Shown piece by piece: positions 1 to 10,300 of a stretch of DNA of 47,751 nt (position 1 is the stretch's first letter; each line of letters starts with the position of its first letter). The DNA lies in contig NZ_JAQKGU010000014.1 in assembly GCF_028532725.1 (NCBI RefSeq), positions 1 through 47,751 of the forward strand. Reading direction: 5' to 3'. Position numbers and translations under genes: made by a program. Source of the stretch: Desulfovibrio sp. Fe33 (GTDB lineage: Bacteria > Desulfobacterota > Desulfovibrionia > Desulfovibrionales > Desulfovibrionaceae). The notes under the pieces were generated by a model. It was not told where the DNA came from and ran no database searches. It saw only the letters and a program-made list of their open reading frames with translations.

Positions 1-1554
1 GGGCGGGCTTCCTTCGCCGGAGTAGACGATGGATTCCACGGACAGTTCGTCGGGCGCGTTGTCCACGTCGCTGTCGTTGTCGAGCACGTTGCCGGAGACG
101 GCATGTGCGGTTCCGTCATCCACCGTCTCGGTGAAGGCGTTGGTGTCGGCTATGGCCACCGGGCTGTCGTTGGACCCTATCAGCGGGATATGCAGATTGG
201 CGTATGCGTACTTTTCGCCGTCCCAGATGGAGTAGCCGAAGTATTCCACCGGCTCGTCGCCGATGTTCAGCGGATCGGCCTTGGTCTGGTCCAGGGTGTA
301 CTCGTAGGAGCCGTCGGCATTGATGTTCAGGGTGCCGTAAGCGCCTTCAATCGTGAAGTTGCCGTTGGCGTCAGGGGTGTCTTCGTACTGATGGGTCCCG
401 TGGCTGTATATGCTGGTTACGTTCAGCTCAATGAGGCCGTCGGGATCGGTCGGGACCTGGTCGGCGTAGGAAGGGGCGAGATCCTCGTACCCCACGTTGT
501 CCACATCCGAGTCGTTGTGCAGAACGTTGCCGGAAACCGAGGCTATGCCCGCGACTATGCCGCCCTGCTCGATGACCTCGCCAGAGGTGTCGTCAAAGGC
601 GTCCGGGGCGTCGTTGGTCCCGGTAATGGTGATTGTCAGGGTGGCGGCGTTGCTCTGGTTGCCGTCGGGATCAACCGCGGTATAATTGAACTGCTCCTGG
701 ACGATCTGTCCCTGCCGCAGTGGATCGGCCAGAGTCTCGTCCAATACATATTCATATGAGCCGTCGCTGAAGACGGTCAATGTGCCGTACAGGCCGTGAA
801 TCTGCGTTCCGGCATCCGTTACCTCGGCCGGGCCGGGGTTGTTCCCGGTGAAGTCCTGGCCGAGGAAATCGATGGTGCTGATCGAAAGATCTGTTTGAGC
901 GCCATTGGTCTCCGGGTAATCGATGTCGTCATCGTCGTAGTCGTTGAGGAGCAGATTGCCGGAAGCCGTTTCGGGGTGTCCCGGATCTTCGTTGTTCCTG
1001 TCTCGGTTCGAGCCGCTTTCCACTACTTCGTTGACGTCGGGGAGGGCGGCCGGGGAAGCCGGAACCGGGGACGCTTCCAGCAAATCGATGTTCGGCGGAT
1101 CGATGACCGGGAAAAGGTGCGAATCATATGCGTCGCCCTGGGGGCCGAGGGCGTCCAGTCCGGCGAACAGATTGCCGGGATCGTCGTTGTATTCGCCCGC
1201 GCCCGAACCGGAAGCTGCATCGCCTGCGGCCGTTTCCATGTCGGTTTCCGTCAGGGGGCGGTCGCTCTCGAAGGCGAAAAGATACATTCCGCCTTCGAGT
1301 TGCCTGCCGTCGAACATTTCCATTATGGGCAGGGTGCCTGCCACGGCCAACGGCAGGTAATCCAGGAGGACCACCTTGCCGCCGCTTTCGACGGTTATTT
1401 CCAAATTGTCGCCGTTTCCGATGAACTCGGCCTCCGAGAGGTCAAAGTCGAACCGTACCAATGAGTTCGCCGTAAGCTGATACGACGAGGTTTGGCCGGC
1501 ACCGGGGAGTGATAGTCGAATCACCTGGGTCTGAGTGATGCGGGTGTCGGTCAT
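1..1554 (-). CDS. VCBS-repeat surface/secreted protein, N-terminal part (runs off the window)
   Basis: The reverse strand is open from an ATG at 1554 to the window edge, giving 518 residues. AGGAGAAATT lies just before the start. Residues 1-110 form a non-repetitive N-terminal region with no signal peptide, as is usual for type I-secreted proteins. A low-complexity acidic linker follows, and then repeats of roughly 150 residues. Each repeat has the VCBS/cadherin-like signatures GTLTVFSDGSYEYVLDE (about residue 253) and GTLNINADGSYEYTLDQ (about 405), spaced by TGTNDAPDAFDD and GNVLxNDSDVDN. Proteins of this family are large calcium-binding adhesins or RTX-like exoproteins that act at the cell surface. 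The C-terminus, where a type I secretion signal and RTX nonapeptides would be expected, is outside the window. The family call is strong, but the specific ligand or role cannot be told. Confidence 0.88.
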   Translation of the reverse strand, partial: MTDTRITQTQVIRLSLPGAGQTSSYQLTANSLVRFDFDLSEAEFIGNGDNLEITVESGGKVVLLDYLPLAVAGTLPIMEMFDGRQLEGGMYLFAFESDRPLTETDMETAAGDAASGSGAGEYNDDPGNLFAGLDALGPQGDAYDSHLFPVIDPPNIDLLEASPVPASPAALPDVNEVVESGSNRDRNNEDPGHPETASGNLLLNDYDDDDIDYPETNGAQTDLSISTIDFLGQDFTGNNPGPAEVTDAGTQIHGLYGTLTVFSDGSYEYVLDETLADPLRQGQIVQEQFNYTAVDPDGNQSNAATLTITITGTNDAPDAFDDTSGEVIEQGGIVAGIASVSGNVLHNDSDVDNVGYEDLAPSYADQVPTDPDGLIELNVTSIYSHGTHQYEDTPDANGNFTIEGAYGTLNINADGSYEYTLDQTKADPLNIGDEPVEYFGYSIWDGEKYAYANLHIPLIGSNDSPVAIADTNAFTETVDDGTAHAVSGNVLDNDSDVDNAPDELSVESIVYSGEGSPP

Positions 1555-1669
1555 AATTTCTCCTTTAGAAGTATGGAATCCAGTTGGGTTGCCCCTTTTG
1601 TTCTGGGGGTACATACATCTACGGGTGCAATATTATTTCGGTTACATAATTATATATAATTATTTCAAT

Positions 1670-1699
1670 TGATTATTTTGTGGATAAAAATGTTGTCAA
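1670..1699 (-). promoter_or_regulatory. Candidate promoter for the VCBS protein gene
   Basis: On the minus strand a perfect -35 TTGACA (1699-1694) is followed after 18 nt by TAATCA (1675-1670), a weak -10. Several other AT-rich hexamers lie downstream, so the exact -10 is uncertain. The 5' leader would be about 110 nt. Confidence 0.35.
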
Positions 1700-2195
1700 T
1701 CTCCCGTCCGGTTTGAACGGCGGGAAGACTGAAAAACAAAATCTAGACTAATGAAGTATGGAATTGCCCATGTTTTTAACAATATGTTGTGGAAAAGAAA
1801 TTCCATCTGTGCTGGTTTTTATATGCTGGGAATCAATATGTGGTAATAATTATCATCTTGAAATGGCGTAATTTTTCTTGGGGCAAATAAAAAAACGATT
1901 TTTTTCATGTCATGGGGACGAGAGCTGAATAAAATCCGTATTTCGCTTAAAACCGCGATTTTCCGCCATCTTTCATTTTAGGGGGTCAATCGCCGTCGAA
2001 TGCCGTAGGAAGCAGTGGGGCGCATCGGGGGGCGGAATGGGCCGAGAAGCCGAGGTCGGACACGTTCATGCGGCAACGGTCTTGCTGGCTTAATTGGCTG
2101 TATTTATGATGTATTTTGTTTACAGATCAACGCCTCTTTCGTACCGTGCGGCGAATGTGGAAAAAGCGTCGCGGAACCCTCGTTTTTTCTGTTTA

Positions 2196-2218
2196 CCGGC
2201 CCCGAAACCAGGTATATT
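2196..2218 (+). promoter_or_regulatory. Candidate promoter for the GNAT/ATP-grasp gene
   Basis: A TATATT -10 box (2213-2218) lies about 60 bases before the ATG, with a TTTACC-like -35 at a slightly short spacing of 15-16 nt. It is the best match in the GC-rich part of the gap but is not strong. Confidence 0.3.
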
Positions 2219-2278
2219 GGAGGAGCATTCTCGGGCGTGAGATCGCGGCCCGGGTGGCCTGCAACATCGGGAGGCTTC

Positions 2279-4276
2279 ATGAGCCTTGCGTGCGAGACGC
2301 CAGCCGTCTCCTTTACCTCCTCGTCCGTTCGCCCCGCGACACTGGACGACCTTCCCTTATTTGAGGCCTGCGAGCGTACGGGGTTCAACGAGAACCGACG
2401 AAGTTCGCGGGCCAGTCTGCGCCGCAGCATCACAAGTCCATCACAACTGGCCCTGGTTATCGAGGGCAAGGCCAAGCGCAGGAAGCCGGTTCCGGCCGGA
2501 TGCGCCGTGGTCTTTCAGTACAAGCGCTCCCTGCGCGTCTATTCCCTGGCCATTCTCAGGGAGTTCAGAATGCTCGGCCTGGGCGAGGCGCTCGTCCGGC
2601 ATATCGTGGAGTTCGCCGCCAGCCACGGGTATGAGCGCGTTTCTCTCGAAGCGGACATGAACAATCCCAAGCTGGTCAACTGGTACCGCAAGTTCGGTTT
2701 CGAGCCGGTGCGCAGCCTGTCGGACTACTACGGGCCGGGAGAACCCGCCGTGCGCATGGTCCTTTCGCCCACGGGCAGGCAGGGATCGCCGGAGAGCGTG
2801 GTCATTGTCGTGGAGGAGCCCGGCAGGATGCGGGACTGTTGCCCTGGGGTGCAGTTCTGCTCGGCCACCGACTATCTTGTCGACACCAACTACGCCGATT
2901 CCAACAGGTTCCATGTCCTGAACCTGTGCTCCTCCTACAAGACGCATTCCATGGGCTATTACGTTTCCCTGCTGGCTTCGGCCCGCAACCATCGCGTAAC
3001 CCCCTCGGTCATGACCGTGAAGGACGTGACCACGCCCCTGGTCGCCCAGAGCCTGCTCGATGAGCTCAAGGACGCCATCAATCCCAAGCAGCTCCCGGAC
3101 AAAGGGGAAATCCTGGAACTGACCATTATCCTCGGGCGTACCCCTGACCCTTGCCGTGCCGAACTGGCCCGCAAGCTTTTTTCCCTGTTTGCCATCCCGT
3201 TTTTCACCATCACGATGGAGTGGAGAGAGGAAGGGTGGAAGTTCCGCAAGGTCAAGCTTCTGCATCTCCGCCAAGTGGCGAACAAGCATCCCGCGCTTCT
3301 GCGCAGCGCGCTCGACGCGTTCTGCCTGAAGAAGCGGTACAACAGGCCGAAGCTCAAGAGCTACCAGTACGACCTCGCCATTCTGGCCGACGCGGCGGAA
3401 CCCACTCCTCCCTCCAACGCCATGGCCCTGGAAAAGTTCCGCAAGGCCGCCGAGCGGGTGGGATTTTTCGTGGAGTTCATCACCAAAGCCGATCATCGGC
3501 GTATTTGCGAATTCGACGCCCTGTTCATCCGCGAAACCACGGCCATGGACAACCACACCTACGCCATGTCCCGGCACGCCTATACCGAGGGACTGGTGGT
3601 AGTGGACGATCCCTGGTCCATCATGCTTTGCTCCAACAAGGTCTATCTCCAGGAGCGCCTGGCCCACGCGGGCGTCACCCAGCCGCGGGGCTGGCATTTG
3701 ACCCACAAGGAATGCAAGCCTTCGTTCCTGCGCACCCTGCCGCTGCCCCTGGTCCTGAAGCTGCCCGAGAGCTCCTTTTCCCTGGGCGTGTTCCGGGTGT
3801 CCACCATGGAGGAACTGACCGAGAAGCTGGCCGAAATGTTCCGGCATACGGATCTGGTCATCGCCCAGGAGTTTTTGGTCTCGGCCTACGACTGGCGCGT
3901 GGGGCTCCTGGACAACAAGCCTCTCTTCGCCTGCAAGTACTTCATGGCCAACAACCACTGGCAGATCTACAACTGGCAGGAGCCGGAGCAGGGCGATGAT
4001 TTCAGCGGCCGGTCCGAGGCCGTGCCCGTGGACCAGGTCCCGTCCCACATCCTCAAGGCGGCGGTCCAGGCTTCGTCCCTCATCGGCAACGGCCTGTATG
4101 GCGTCGATCTCAAGGACATGGGCGGGAAGGCCTGCGTCATCGAGGTCAACGACAACCCCAACGTGGACGCGGGCATTGAGGATATCATTCTGGGCGACGA
4201 GCTTTACGAGCGCATCATGCGCTCCATCTACAATCGCATCGAGGCCGAGCGGCATCAGGTGCGCTACATCTATTAA
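2279..4276 (+). CDS. GNAT acetyltransferase / RimK-like ATP-grasp ligase fusion
   Basis: This is a 665-residue protein. The ATG at 2279 follows GGGAGG. An upstream extension in frame is open but has no protein-like character. Residues about 15-165 are a GNAT acetyltransferase domain with the acetyl-CoA loop RMLGLGEALV and the C-terminal NWYRKFGFE signature. Residues about 175-390 resemble the RimK-like ATP-grasp N-terminal region. About 400-655 are an ATP-grasp fold, with VLKLPESSFSLGV for nucleotide binding and the metal-ligand segment VIEVNDNPNVDAG. ATP-grasp enzymes of this class ligate an amino acid to a carboxylate, and GNATs acylate amines, so the fusion suggests peptide or amino-acid tailoring. 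The substrate is unknown. The next gene, a SET-domain protein, begins 10 bases downstream and is probably co-transcribed. Confidence 0.85.
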   Translation: MSLACETPAVSFTSSSVRPATLDDLPLFEACERTGFNENRRSSRASLRRSITSPSQLALVIEGKAKRRKPVPAGCAVVFQYKRSLRVYSLAILREFRMLGLGEALVRHIVEFAASHGYERVSLEADMNNPKLVNWYRKFGFEPVRSLSDYYGPGEPAVRMVLSPTGRQGSPESVVIVVEEPGRMRDCCPGVQFCSATDYLVDTNYADSNRFHVLNLCSSYKTHSMGYYVSLLASARNHRVTPSVMTVKDVTTPLVAQSLLDELKDAINPKQLPDKGEILELTIILGRTPDPCRAELARKLFSLFAIPFFTITMEWREEGWKFRKVKLLHLRQVANKHPALLRSALDAFCLKKRYNRPKLKSYQYDLAILADAAEPTPPSNAMALEKFRKAAERVGFFVEFITKADHRRICEFDALFIRETTAMDNHTYAMSRHAYTEGLVVVDDPWSIMLCSNKVYLQERLAHAGVTQPRGWHLTHKECKPSFLRTLPLPLVLKLPESSFSLGVFRVSTMEELTEKLAEMFRHTDLVIAQEFLVSAYDWRVGLLDNKPLFACKYFMANNHWQIYNWQEPEQGDDFSGRSEAVPVDQVPSHILKAAVQASSLIGNGLYGVDLKDMGGKACVIEVNDNPNVDAGIEDIILGDELYERIMRSIYNRIEAERHQVRYIY

Positions 4277-4286
4277 AGAGGAATAC

Positions 4287-4898
4287 GTGATCCATCCCCA
4301 TACCAGGGTCCGGTCCGGGGACCCGGCCATCGGCGTCGGCGTGTTCGCCACCCAGCCCATCCCCAGGGGAACCGTCGTGGTGGTCCGCGACAGGTTTGAT
4401 ATCTGTCTTGACCGAGAAGCGTTTTTCGCTATGCCCGCGTCCGTGCGCGAGGCCATGGAAACGTACATGTACCACGACAAGTGCGGCAATCTGGTCCTGA
4501 GCTGGGACCATGCCCGCTATATGAACCACAACTGCCACCCGACCACCATGATGACCGATTACGGTTTGGAGATCGCGGTGCGCGACATCGACGCGGGCGA
4601 GGAACTCACCACCGAATACGGCCTGCTCAATGTGCAGGAGCCCTACGCCATCTGCTGCGGTTGCGAGGACTGCCGCAAGCGGCTGCGCATGGACGACATC
4701 GACGTGTACTGCGGCTGTTGGGACGAGCGCATCCGCGAGAGTCTCGCCCGCATTCCATGTGTGGACCAACCCCTGCTTCCCCTGTTGTCGGGGGAGGCCC
4801 GTTCGCGGCTGGACGAGTTCCTGTCGGGCCGGGCGGCCTATTCTTCGGTGCGCAACCTCAAGTGGCGGGCCGAACCGGAGTGCGCTCAAGGCGATTAG
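4287..4898 (+). CDS. SET-domain protein (putative protein-lysine methyltransferase)
   Basis: This is a 203-residue protein. I chose the GTG at 4287 because AAAGAGG precedes it and the SET fold begins at once; no ATG is near. The SET signatures are GVGVFATQPIPRGTVVV at the N-terminus, the S-adenosylmethionine/catalytic segment ARYMNHNCHP (NHxC motif) and IDAGEELTTEYG. A cysteine cluster, CCGCEDCRKR, follows like a post-SET zinc site. SET proteins methylate lysine side chains using SAM, and bacterial members of this short class often occur beside modification enzymes. Placement right after the GNAT/ATP-grasp gene suggests that both act on the same peptide or metabolite, which is inference. The fold assignment is firm and the substrate is unknown. 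Confidence 0.85.
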   Translation: MIHPHTRVRSGDPAIGVGVFATQPIPRGTVVVVRDRFDICLDREAFFAMPASVREAMETYMYHDKCGNLVLSWDHARYMNHNCHPTTMMTDYGLEIAVRDIDAGEELTTEYGLLNVQEPYAICCGCEDCRKRLRMDDIDVYCGCWDERIRESLARIPCVDQPLLPLLSGEARSRLDEFLSGRAAYSSVRNLKWRAEPECAQGD

Positions 4899-5046
4899 CT
4901 CGCCGAGTTTCGTTTTTCGCTGCGGGCGGGACGCTTCCGGGTGGGAGCGTCCCGCTCTTTACTTTACCGCCGAATATGCGAGGATGAAGGAGAACGGGTT
5001 CGTCATGGACGGGCCTTTACCAAGGAAATCAACCTGGAGCAGACCA

Positions 5047-6405
5047 GTGACCAAGCAGACGTATGATGTGATAGTGATCGGTTCCGGCCCGGCTGGGGGC
5101 ATTGTCGCCCGCAAGCTCGGCGAGGCCGGACTCGACGTGGCCGTGGTGGAGAAGAACGGTTGGGGAGGGGCGTGCCCGCTGCGCGGCTGCGAGCCCAAGA
5201 AGACCCTGGCCGACACGGCTCACGAGATTCTTCGGGTGCGGGAGAAGACCGCCCACGGCGTGATCGGGAACGTGCGTGTGGACTGGCCTTCGCTCATGCG
5301 CTTCAAGCATTCGGTCATCGATCCCATCTCCGGCATGGTTTTCGACTCCTTTCACGGGCGCGGCGTGACCACGGTCCACGGCGAGGCCCGGTTCACCGGC
5401 CCGGATTCCGTGGAGGTGGAGGGCCTGGGGCGGCTTTCGGCGCGGCACATTGTCGTGGCGACCGGAGCCGCGTCCCGCAAGCTCGGCGTTCCGGGAGAGG
5501 ACCTGCTGTTGACAAGCGATCAGTTTCTGGACCTGGAGACGCTGCCCGAATCCATGCTTTTCATCGGGGGCGGGTTCATTTCCTTCGAATTTGCCTGCAT
5601 CGCCGCCGCGGCCGGGGTCAAGGCGACCATTCTGCACCGCAGCGGCAGGGTGCTCAAAGGCTTCGACGAGGTGTTGAGCCGCAAACTCATCAAGGCGATG
5701 CGCGACCAGGGCGTGGCCGTGCACGTGGATCATCCCGTCAAGGCGGTTGAGCCTTTCGAGGACGGGGTGCGGGTGATCGTCGCAGGCCCGGACGACGTGG
5801 AGATGTCGTTCGTCGCGGCCTCGGCCGTGTCCGGCGCGGGCCGCGTGCCTGATCTGGACGGTCTCGACCTGGACAAGGCGGGCGTCGAGGCGGTCAGGGG
5901 CGGCATCGTGGTGGACGAGTACATGCGCAGTCCCTCCAACCCGCATGTTTACGCTGCGGGCGACTGCGTGGAGCCCGGTCATCCCCTTACTCCGGTGGCC
6001 GCATTGCAGGCCGAGACGGTTGTCGGCAACATCCTGAAGGAAGGCTCGGTCAAATCGGACCTTTCGGGAACGGCCGGGGCCGTCTTCACCCACCCGACTC
6101 TTGCCTGCGCCGGTTTGCTGGAGGAGCAGGCGCGTGAGCAGGGATTGGATTTCAAGGTATACGAGGGCGATGCGGCCAAGTGGTCCGAGCATCAACGGCT
6201 CGGCATGGCCCATGCGGGCTACCGCATCCTGGTGGAGCGGGGAACGGGCCGCATCCTTGGAGCCCATTATCTCGGCGCTCATGCCGAGGAGGTGGCCAAT
6301 ATTTTCGGCATGGCCATCCGCCACGGCCTGACTCGCGAAGACCTCCTGGCCCAGCCGTGGGCTTATCCCTCCTTCGGCTATGCGGTGAGGTACATGCTGG
6401 GATGA
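5047..6405 (+). CDS. FAD/NAD(P)-dependent disulfide oxidoreductase, glutathione/mercuric reductase-like
   Basis: This is a 452-residue class I pyridine nucleotide-disulfide oxidoreductase. The FAD Rossmann motif VIVIGSGPAGG lies at the N-terminus, followed by the redox-active pair in GGACPLRGCEPKK (Cys-x4-Cys). The NAD(P) Rossmann segment is LFIGGGFISFEFA, and the second FAD motif is VYAAGDCVEPGHPLTPVA. The C-terminal dimerisation domain starts near AVFTHPTLACAGL. It ends in PWAYPSFGYAVRYMLG, lacking the usual HPTxxE catalytic His-Glu pair of glutathione and mercuric reductases, so its acceptor may differ. I prefer the GTG at 5047 because GGAG precedes it by 7 nt; in-frame ATGs at 4984 and 5005 would add an atypical leader. 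The next gene overlaps its stop codon. Confidence 0.85.
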   Translation: MTKQTYDVIVIGSGPAGGIVARKLGEAGLDVAVVEKNGWGGACPLRGCEPKKTLADTAHEILRVREKTAHGVIGNVRVDWPSLMRFKHSVIDPISGMVFDSFHGRGVTTVHGEARFTGPDSVEVEGLGRLSARHIVVATGAASRKLGVPGEDLLLTSDQFLDLETLPESMLFIGGGFISFEFACIAAAAGVKATILHRSGRVLKGFDEVLSRKLIKAMRDQGVAVHVDHPVKAVEPFEDGVRVIVAGPDDVEMSFVAASAVSGAGRVPDLDGLDLDKAGVEAVRGGIVVDEYMRSPSNPHVYAAGDCVEPGHPLTPVAALQAETVVGNILKEGSVKSDLSGTAGAVFTHPTLACAGLLEEQAREQGLDFKVYEGDAAKWSEHQRLGMAHAGYRILVERGTGRILGAHYLGAHAEEVANIFGMAIRHGLTREDLLAQPWAYPSFGYAVRYMLG

Positions 6406-7304
6406 GGCGGGCCGGCATGCCGTCCGCGCGGTTCTCTTTGAAGGGTGACGTTGTCACCGATACTGCCACCGGCCTGGTTTGGCCCCTGAACGCCCAACCC
6501 GCCGAAACCGGGTTGTCCTGGGCCGAGGCGTTCGGGTTCATCGAAAGCATGAACCGCGAGAACCGTTTCGGCCACTCGGATTGGCGGCTGCCCAATCGGC
6601 GCGAACTGTATTCCCTCGTGGATCACGCCGAGCGCGAACCGGCCCTGCCGCAGGATCATCCCTTCGAACGGGTTTGGGCGGGCCGGTATTGGACCTCCAC
6701 GACTTCCGCCAGGGATTATTCCTATGCCTGGTGGGTGCAGTTCAGCGGCGGGCGGATGTTCTTCGGACGCAAGGCCGACGATGCGGTCGTCTGGCCTGTG
6801 CGCGGGACGTCCGCAACCTTGTGGGCCACCGGACAAAAAGGTTGCCACGATGTGAACGGGGCCCCCATGGACTGCGCCGGAACCGGGCAGGACGGGGCCT
6901 TGCGCATGGGACTCGCCTGGCCCGAACCGAGGTTTCGTGAAATCGGAGGCGATATAGAGGACCGGTTGACCGGATTTGTCTGGCAAAGGCGGGCCGACCT
7001 GGCCGGAAGAATGGTGGATAGGGAAACGGCGGGCCGGATCGTGGCCGAGGAAGCCGAACGGACCGGACAACCCTGGCGGCTGCCCGCCATTATGGAACTC
7101 GAGTCCCTGGCCGATTGTTCGCGGGCCGACCCGGCCCTGCCTGCGGATCACCCTTTCGAGAACGTGCGCGAAGCCTACTGGTCGGCCACGGACAGCGGGT
7201 ACGACCCGGAGTGGTCGTTCTGCTTCTACATGCACAAGGGGGCTGTGGGCGTGGGGTTCAAGACGCGCCCCGAGTTTCATGTCTGGGCCGTGCGCACGGC
7301 CTGA
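6402..7304 (+). CDS. DUF1566 (Lcl-type) domain protein, two copies
   Basis: This is a 300-residue protein whose ATG overlaps the stop codon of the upstream reductase (ATGA), indicating translational coupling. It contains two DUF1566-like units. The first has DTATGLVWPLNAQ, SDWRLPNRRELYSLVD and GRYWTSTTSARDYSYAWWVQFSGG. The second has DRLTGFVWQRRADL, WRLPAIMELESLAD and EAYWSATDSGYDPEWSFCFYM. The family resembles the Legionella collagen-like protein C-terminal domain and C-type-lectin-like folds and is usually found on surface or exported proteins. No signal peptide is visible here, so a cytoplasmic location next to a flavoenzyme is possible. Function is unknown. It converges with the histidine kinase gene, with 7 bases between stops. 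Confidence 0.8.
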   Translation: MRRAGMPSARFSLKGDVVTDTATGLVWPLNAQPAETGLSWAEAFGFIESMNRENRFGHSDWRLPNRRELYSLVDHAEREPALPQDHPFERVWAGRYWTSTTSARDYSYAWWVQFSGGRMFFGRKADDAVVWPVRGTSATLWATGQKGCHDVNGAPMDCAGTGQDGALRMGLAWPEPRFREIGGDIEDRLTGFVWQRRADLAGRMVDRETAGRIVAEEAERTGQPWRLPAIMELESLADCSRADPALPADHPFENVREAYWSATDSGYDPEWSFCFYMHKGAVGVGFKTRPEFHVWAVRTA

Positions 7305-7311
7305 TTCCGGC

Positions 7312-10300
7312 TTATTCCTCTCCGGGCGGTTCTTCAATCGGGTTCGCGCCGTCTCGGCAGTGCGCCATGAGATCGCGAAGCCGGTCGCCTGCCGTGGAAA
7401 AATCGAACTGGTCTATGAGTCGGGACAGTTCGCGGGCATAGGCAGGGGCGTGTCTCGTCAGCCGTTCCCGTAGGGTTCGGAATTGTTTTTGGGCTTCGAT
7501 GTCGTGTCTGTCGAGCAGGACAAGCAGGTCGTCGAGTTCGGACATCATGCGCTGGATTCCGTTGGACTCGATTCTATCGAGGTCGCCGTCCGGCATTTCG
7601 GGCTCTTCCGGCGGCCGAAGCGTTTCGCGGATGCCACTCGTCACCTGACGCAGTTCACGCGTCGTTTCCTCCAGGAGGAATTCCAGGTTGTCCCCGCTGT
7701 GAGCCAGGGCCTGCTCAAGTCCCGCCAACAGATTGTGCAGCCGGTCGGCTCCGATGTTCCCCGTTACGCCCTTGAGATTGTGGGCCACCGCGCGGCATTC
7801 CTCGAATCTTTCGGTCTCGGCGTGATCCAGCAGTTGTCGGAGCAGCCCGTCGCCGTCCTGGGCGAAGTCCATGAGCAGCTTTCGGTAGAGCCTGGCGTTG
7901 CCCCGCAATCTGGATATGGCGCGGGACATGTTCAGGCCCGAAATTCGGGGCAGGTCATCCTGCGTGTAGGAGGACGGCGGCGTGTGATCGGCAGGCGGAT
8001 GCTGGGCACCCTCGCGTTCCGGCAGCCATTGAGACAGGGTCCGCATCAGCTCGTCCGGGTCGATGGGTTTGGTTACATGGTCGTTCATACCCGCCTGGAG
8101 GCTCTTTTCCCGGTCTCCCACCAGGGCGTGGGCGGTCATGGCGATGATCGGCAGTGACGTCTTGCCCCCGTCACGGATGGCCTTGACGGCCTGGAAACCG
8201 TCCATGACCGGCATTTGGATATCCATGAGCACCGCGTCGTAGTCCTCGGCAAGGGCCATCTGCGCGGCCTCCTTGCCGTTGTTGGCGATGGATACCATGA
8301 TGTTCGCGCTTTCGAGTATCTCCCGGGCCACCTGCTGGTTGATTTCGTTGTCCTCCACCAGCAGGACATGCGCTCCGAGGAGATTGGCGGGCACCCCGGT
8401 CTGGTCCGGGCGCGGCGGTCTCTTTGGCGTGCCTCCCTCCCGCTCGCTGAGGGCCTCCATGATGGTGTCGAACAGAATCGAGCGGTTGAATGGCTTGAGC
8501 ATGAACCCGTCTATACCGGCCGTTTCGGCCCGGTGGCGGATGGACTCCTGGCCGTAGGCCGTGAGCATGATGATCTTGGGCTTGCGCGTGATGGTGGTGT
8601 TCAGGCGGATGTGCCGGGACAATTTGATGCCGTCCATGTCCGGCATATTCCAGTCCGTGATGACCAGCTTGATCGGGTCGATCTTGTCCCATTTCTCGAT
8701 CGTGTTCAGGGCGTCGATCGCGCAGGACGCTTCGTTGACCTTGAAGGTGAACGATTCGAGAATCTTGCACAGGACCATGCGCGACATTTTGCTGTCGTCC
8801 ACCACCAGGACACGCAGCCCCTTGATTTCCGATGGATATTCGAGGGATTCGCGCGCGTGGTCGGGTTGCAGTCTGAAGGGAATCGTAAAGGAGAATTCGC
8901 TGCCTTTGCCCGGTTCGCTGGCCACGACCATATCGCCGCCCATCATTTCCACCAGCCGCTTGCTGATGGACAGCCCGAGGCCGGTTCCGCCGAACTGTCT
9001 GGAAATGGAGCCGTCGGCCTGGCTGAATGGATGGAACAATCCCTCCATGTGTTCCTGGCTGATACCGATGCCCGTATCCCGGACGCTGAATCGGATGACG
9101 GCCTTGTGCCCGTCCTGCTCCAGTAGTTCCGCTTGCAGGATGACTTCGCCCTTCTCGGTGAACTTGATGGCGTTGTTGGTCAGGTTGAGCAGTACCTGTC
9201 CAAGCCTGAGGGCGTCTCCCCTGAGCCGGTTGGGCACTGTGCTGCGGACCATGAGCAGAAACTCGATACCCTTTTGTTCCGCCGACAGGCCGAGCATGTT
9301 GATGATGTTGTTGAGCACGTCGTCCAGGAGGAAGTCCGTGTCCTCCACAGTCAGCCTGCCCGCCTCTATCTTGGAGAAATCCAGGATGTCGTTGATGATC
9401 CCGAGCAGGGCGTTGGCCGACAGGGATATCTTGGACAGGTAGTCCGATTGCTTCGCCGTCAGGTCTGTTCGCAGGGCGAGATGGGTCAACCCGATGACGG
9501 CGTTCATGGGTGTGCGGATTTCGTGGCTCATGCGGGCGAGGAAGTCGCTTTTGGCCCGGTTGGCTTCCTCCGCGGCTTGTCTGGCGGCCTCAAGTTCCCT
9601 GGCGCTGCGTTCGCGGACCGCGATGAATCGGGCGCGGGTCAGGCCTATGAATATGGACATCAGCGAGATGACGCCGAATATGACAATGTAGTGGCGGCGA
9701 ACCGGCTTGATGCTGCTGCGGATGACGTCGGCCGAGGTGAGGCAGACGACCTTCCACTCATGGGAGCGGGTCACTTTGACCTCTGCTGCATTTTGGGGGG
9801 CAACGCGGATGGTGCTCACCGTGAAGATTCCTTCCCGGGTCGAAAACTGGCCGTCATTCAAGGATTTTATCCTGTTCCATATCTCAGGGTGTTCCACACT
9901 GAAGCAGATATCCTTCCGTTCGTCGTACATGAAGGCCCAGTTCTTTTCCGGTTGCGGCGAGGCCAGCCGGTATCCGTCCTCGTTGAGGAGGACGGTCGTG
10001 CTGTCAAGGGACTCCTTGTCGTCCTCAAGACGGTCGATGATCCTCTGGCCAAGGTAGTTGAGGATGGCGACGCCGATGCGGCATCCCGTGTCGTCGTAAA
10101 CAGGAGTGGATATACGGATCATGGGCTTCAACGGCAGCTCGATCTTTCCGTTTTCGACGTTCAGGTCGAACCGGGACACGTATATCTCGCCGTTTTTCAG
10201 AGGCAGCGATTCCTGGAAATAATAGCGGTGAGACTTGTTTTGAAGCGCGTTCTGAGGGACCGGCGCGGGAGATCCGTTGTTGTAGTTGACTCGGATCAGC

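Larger units (their letters stand above)
1555..2278. other. AT-rich intergenic region between divergent genes
   Basis: This 724-base gap separates the VCBS gene (minus) from the GNAT/ATP-grasp gene (plus). Bases from about 1610 to 1950 are strikingly AT-rich compared with the GC-rich surroundings, with runs such as TATATATAATTATTT. Long AT-rich upstream DNA is common ahead of large surface-protein genes and can attract nucleoid silencers, which is inference here. The half from about 1990 to 2278 returns to host-like composition. I see no protein, RNA gene or clear terminator in it beyond the promoter candidates listed separately. Confidence 0.6.

Noticed and set aside
2015..2278. N-terminal extension of the GNAT/ATP-grasp protein
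   Set aside because: The frame is open but Arg/Gly-rich without domain similarity, and GGGAGG sits before the ATG at 2279.
2441..4489. Long minus-strand frame opposite the ATP-grasp and SET genes
   Set aside because: No recognisable domain and a composition expected of antisense frames; the plus strand shows intact GNAT, ATP-grasp and SET motifs.
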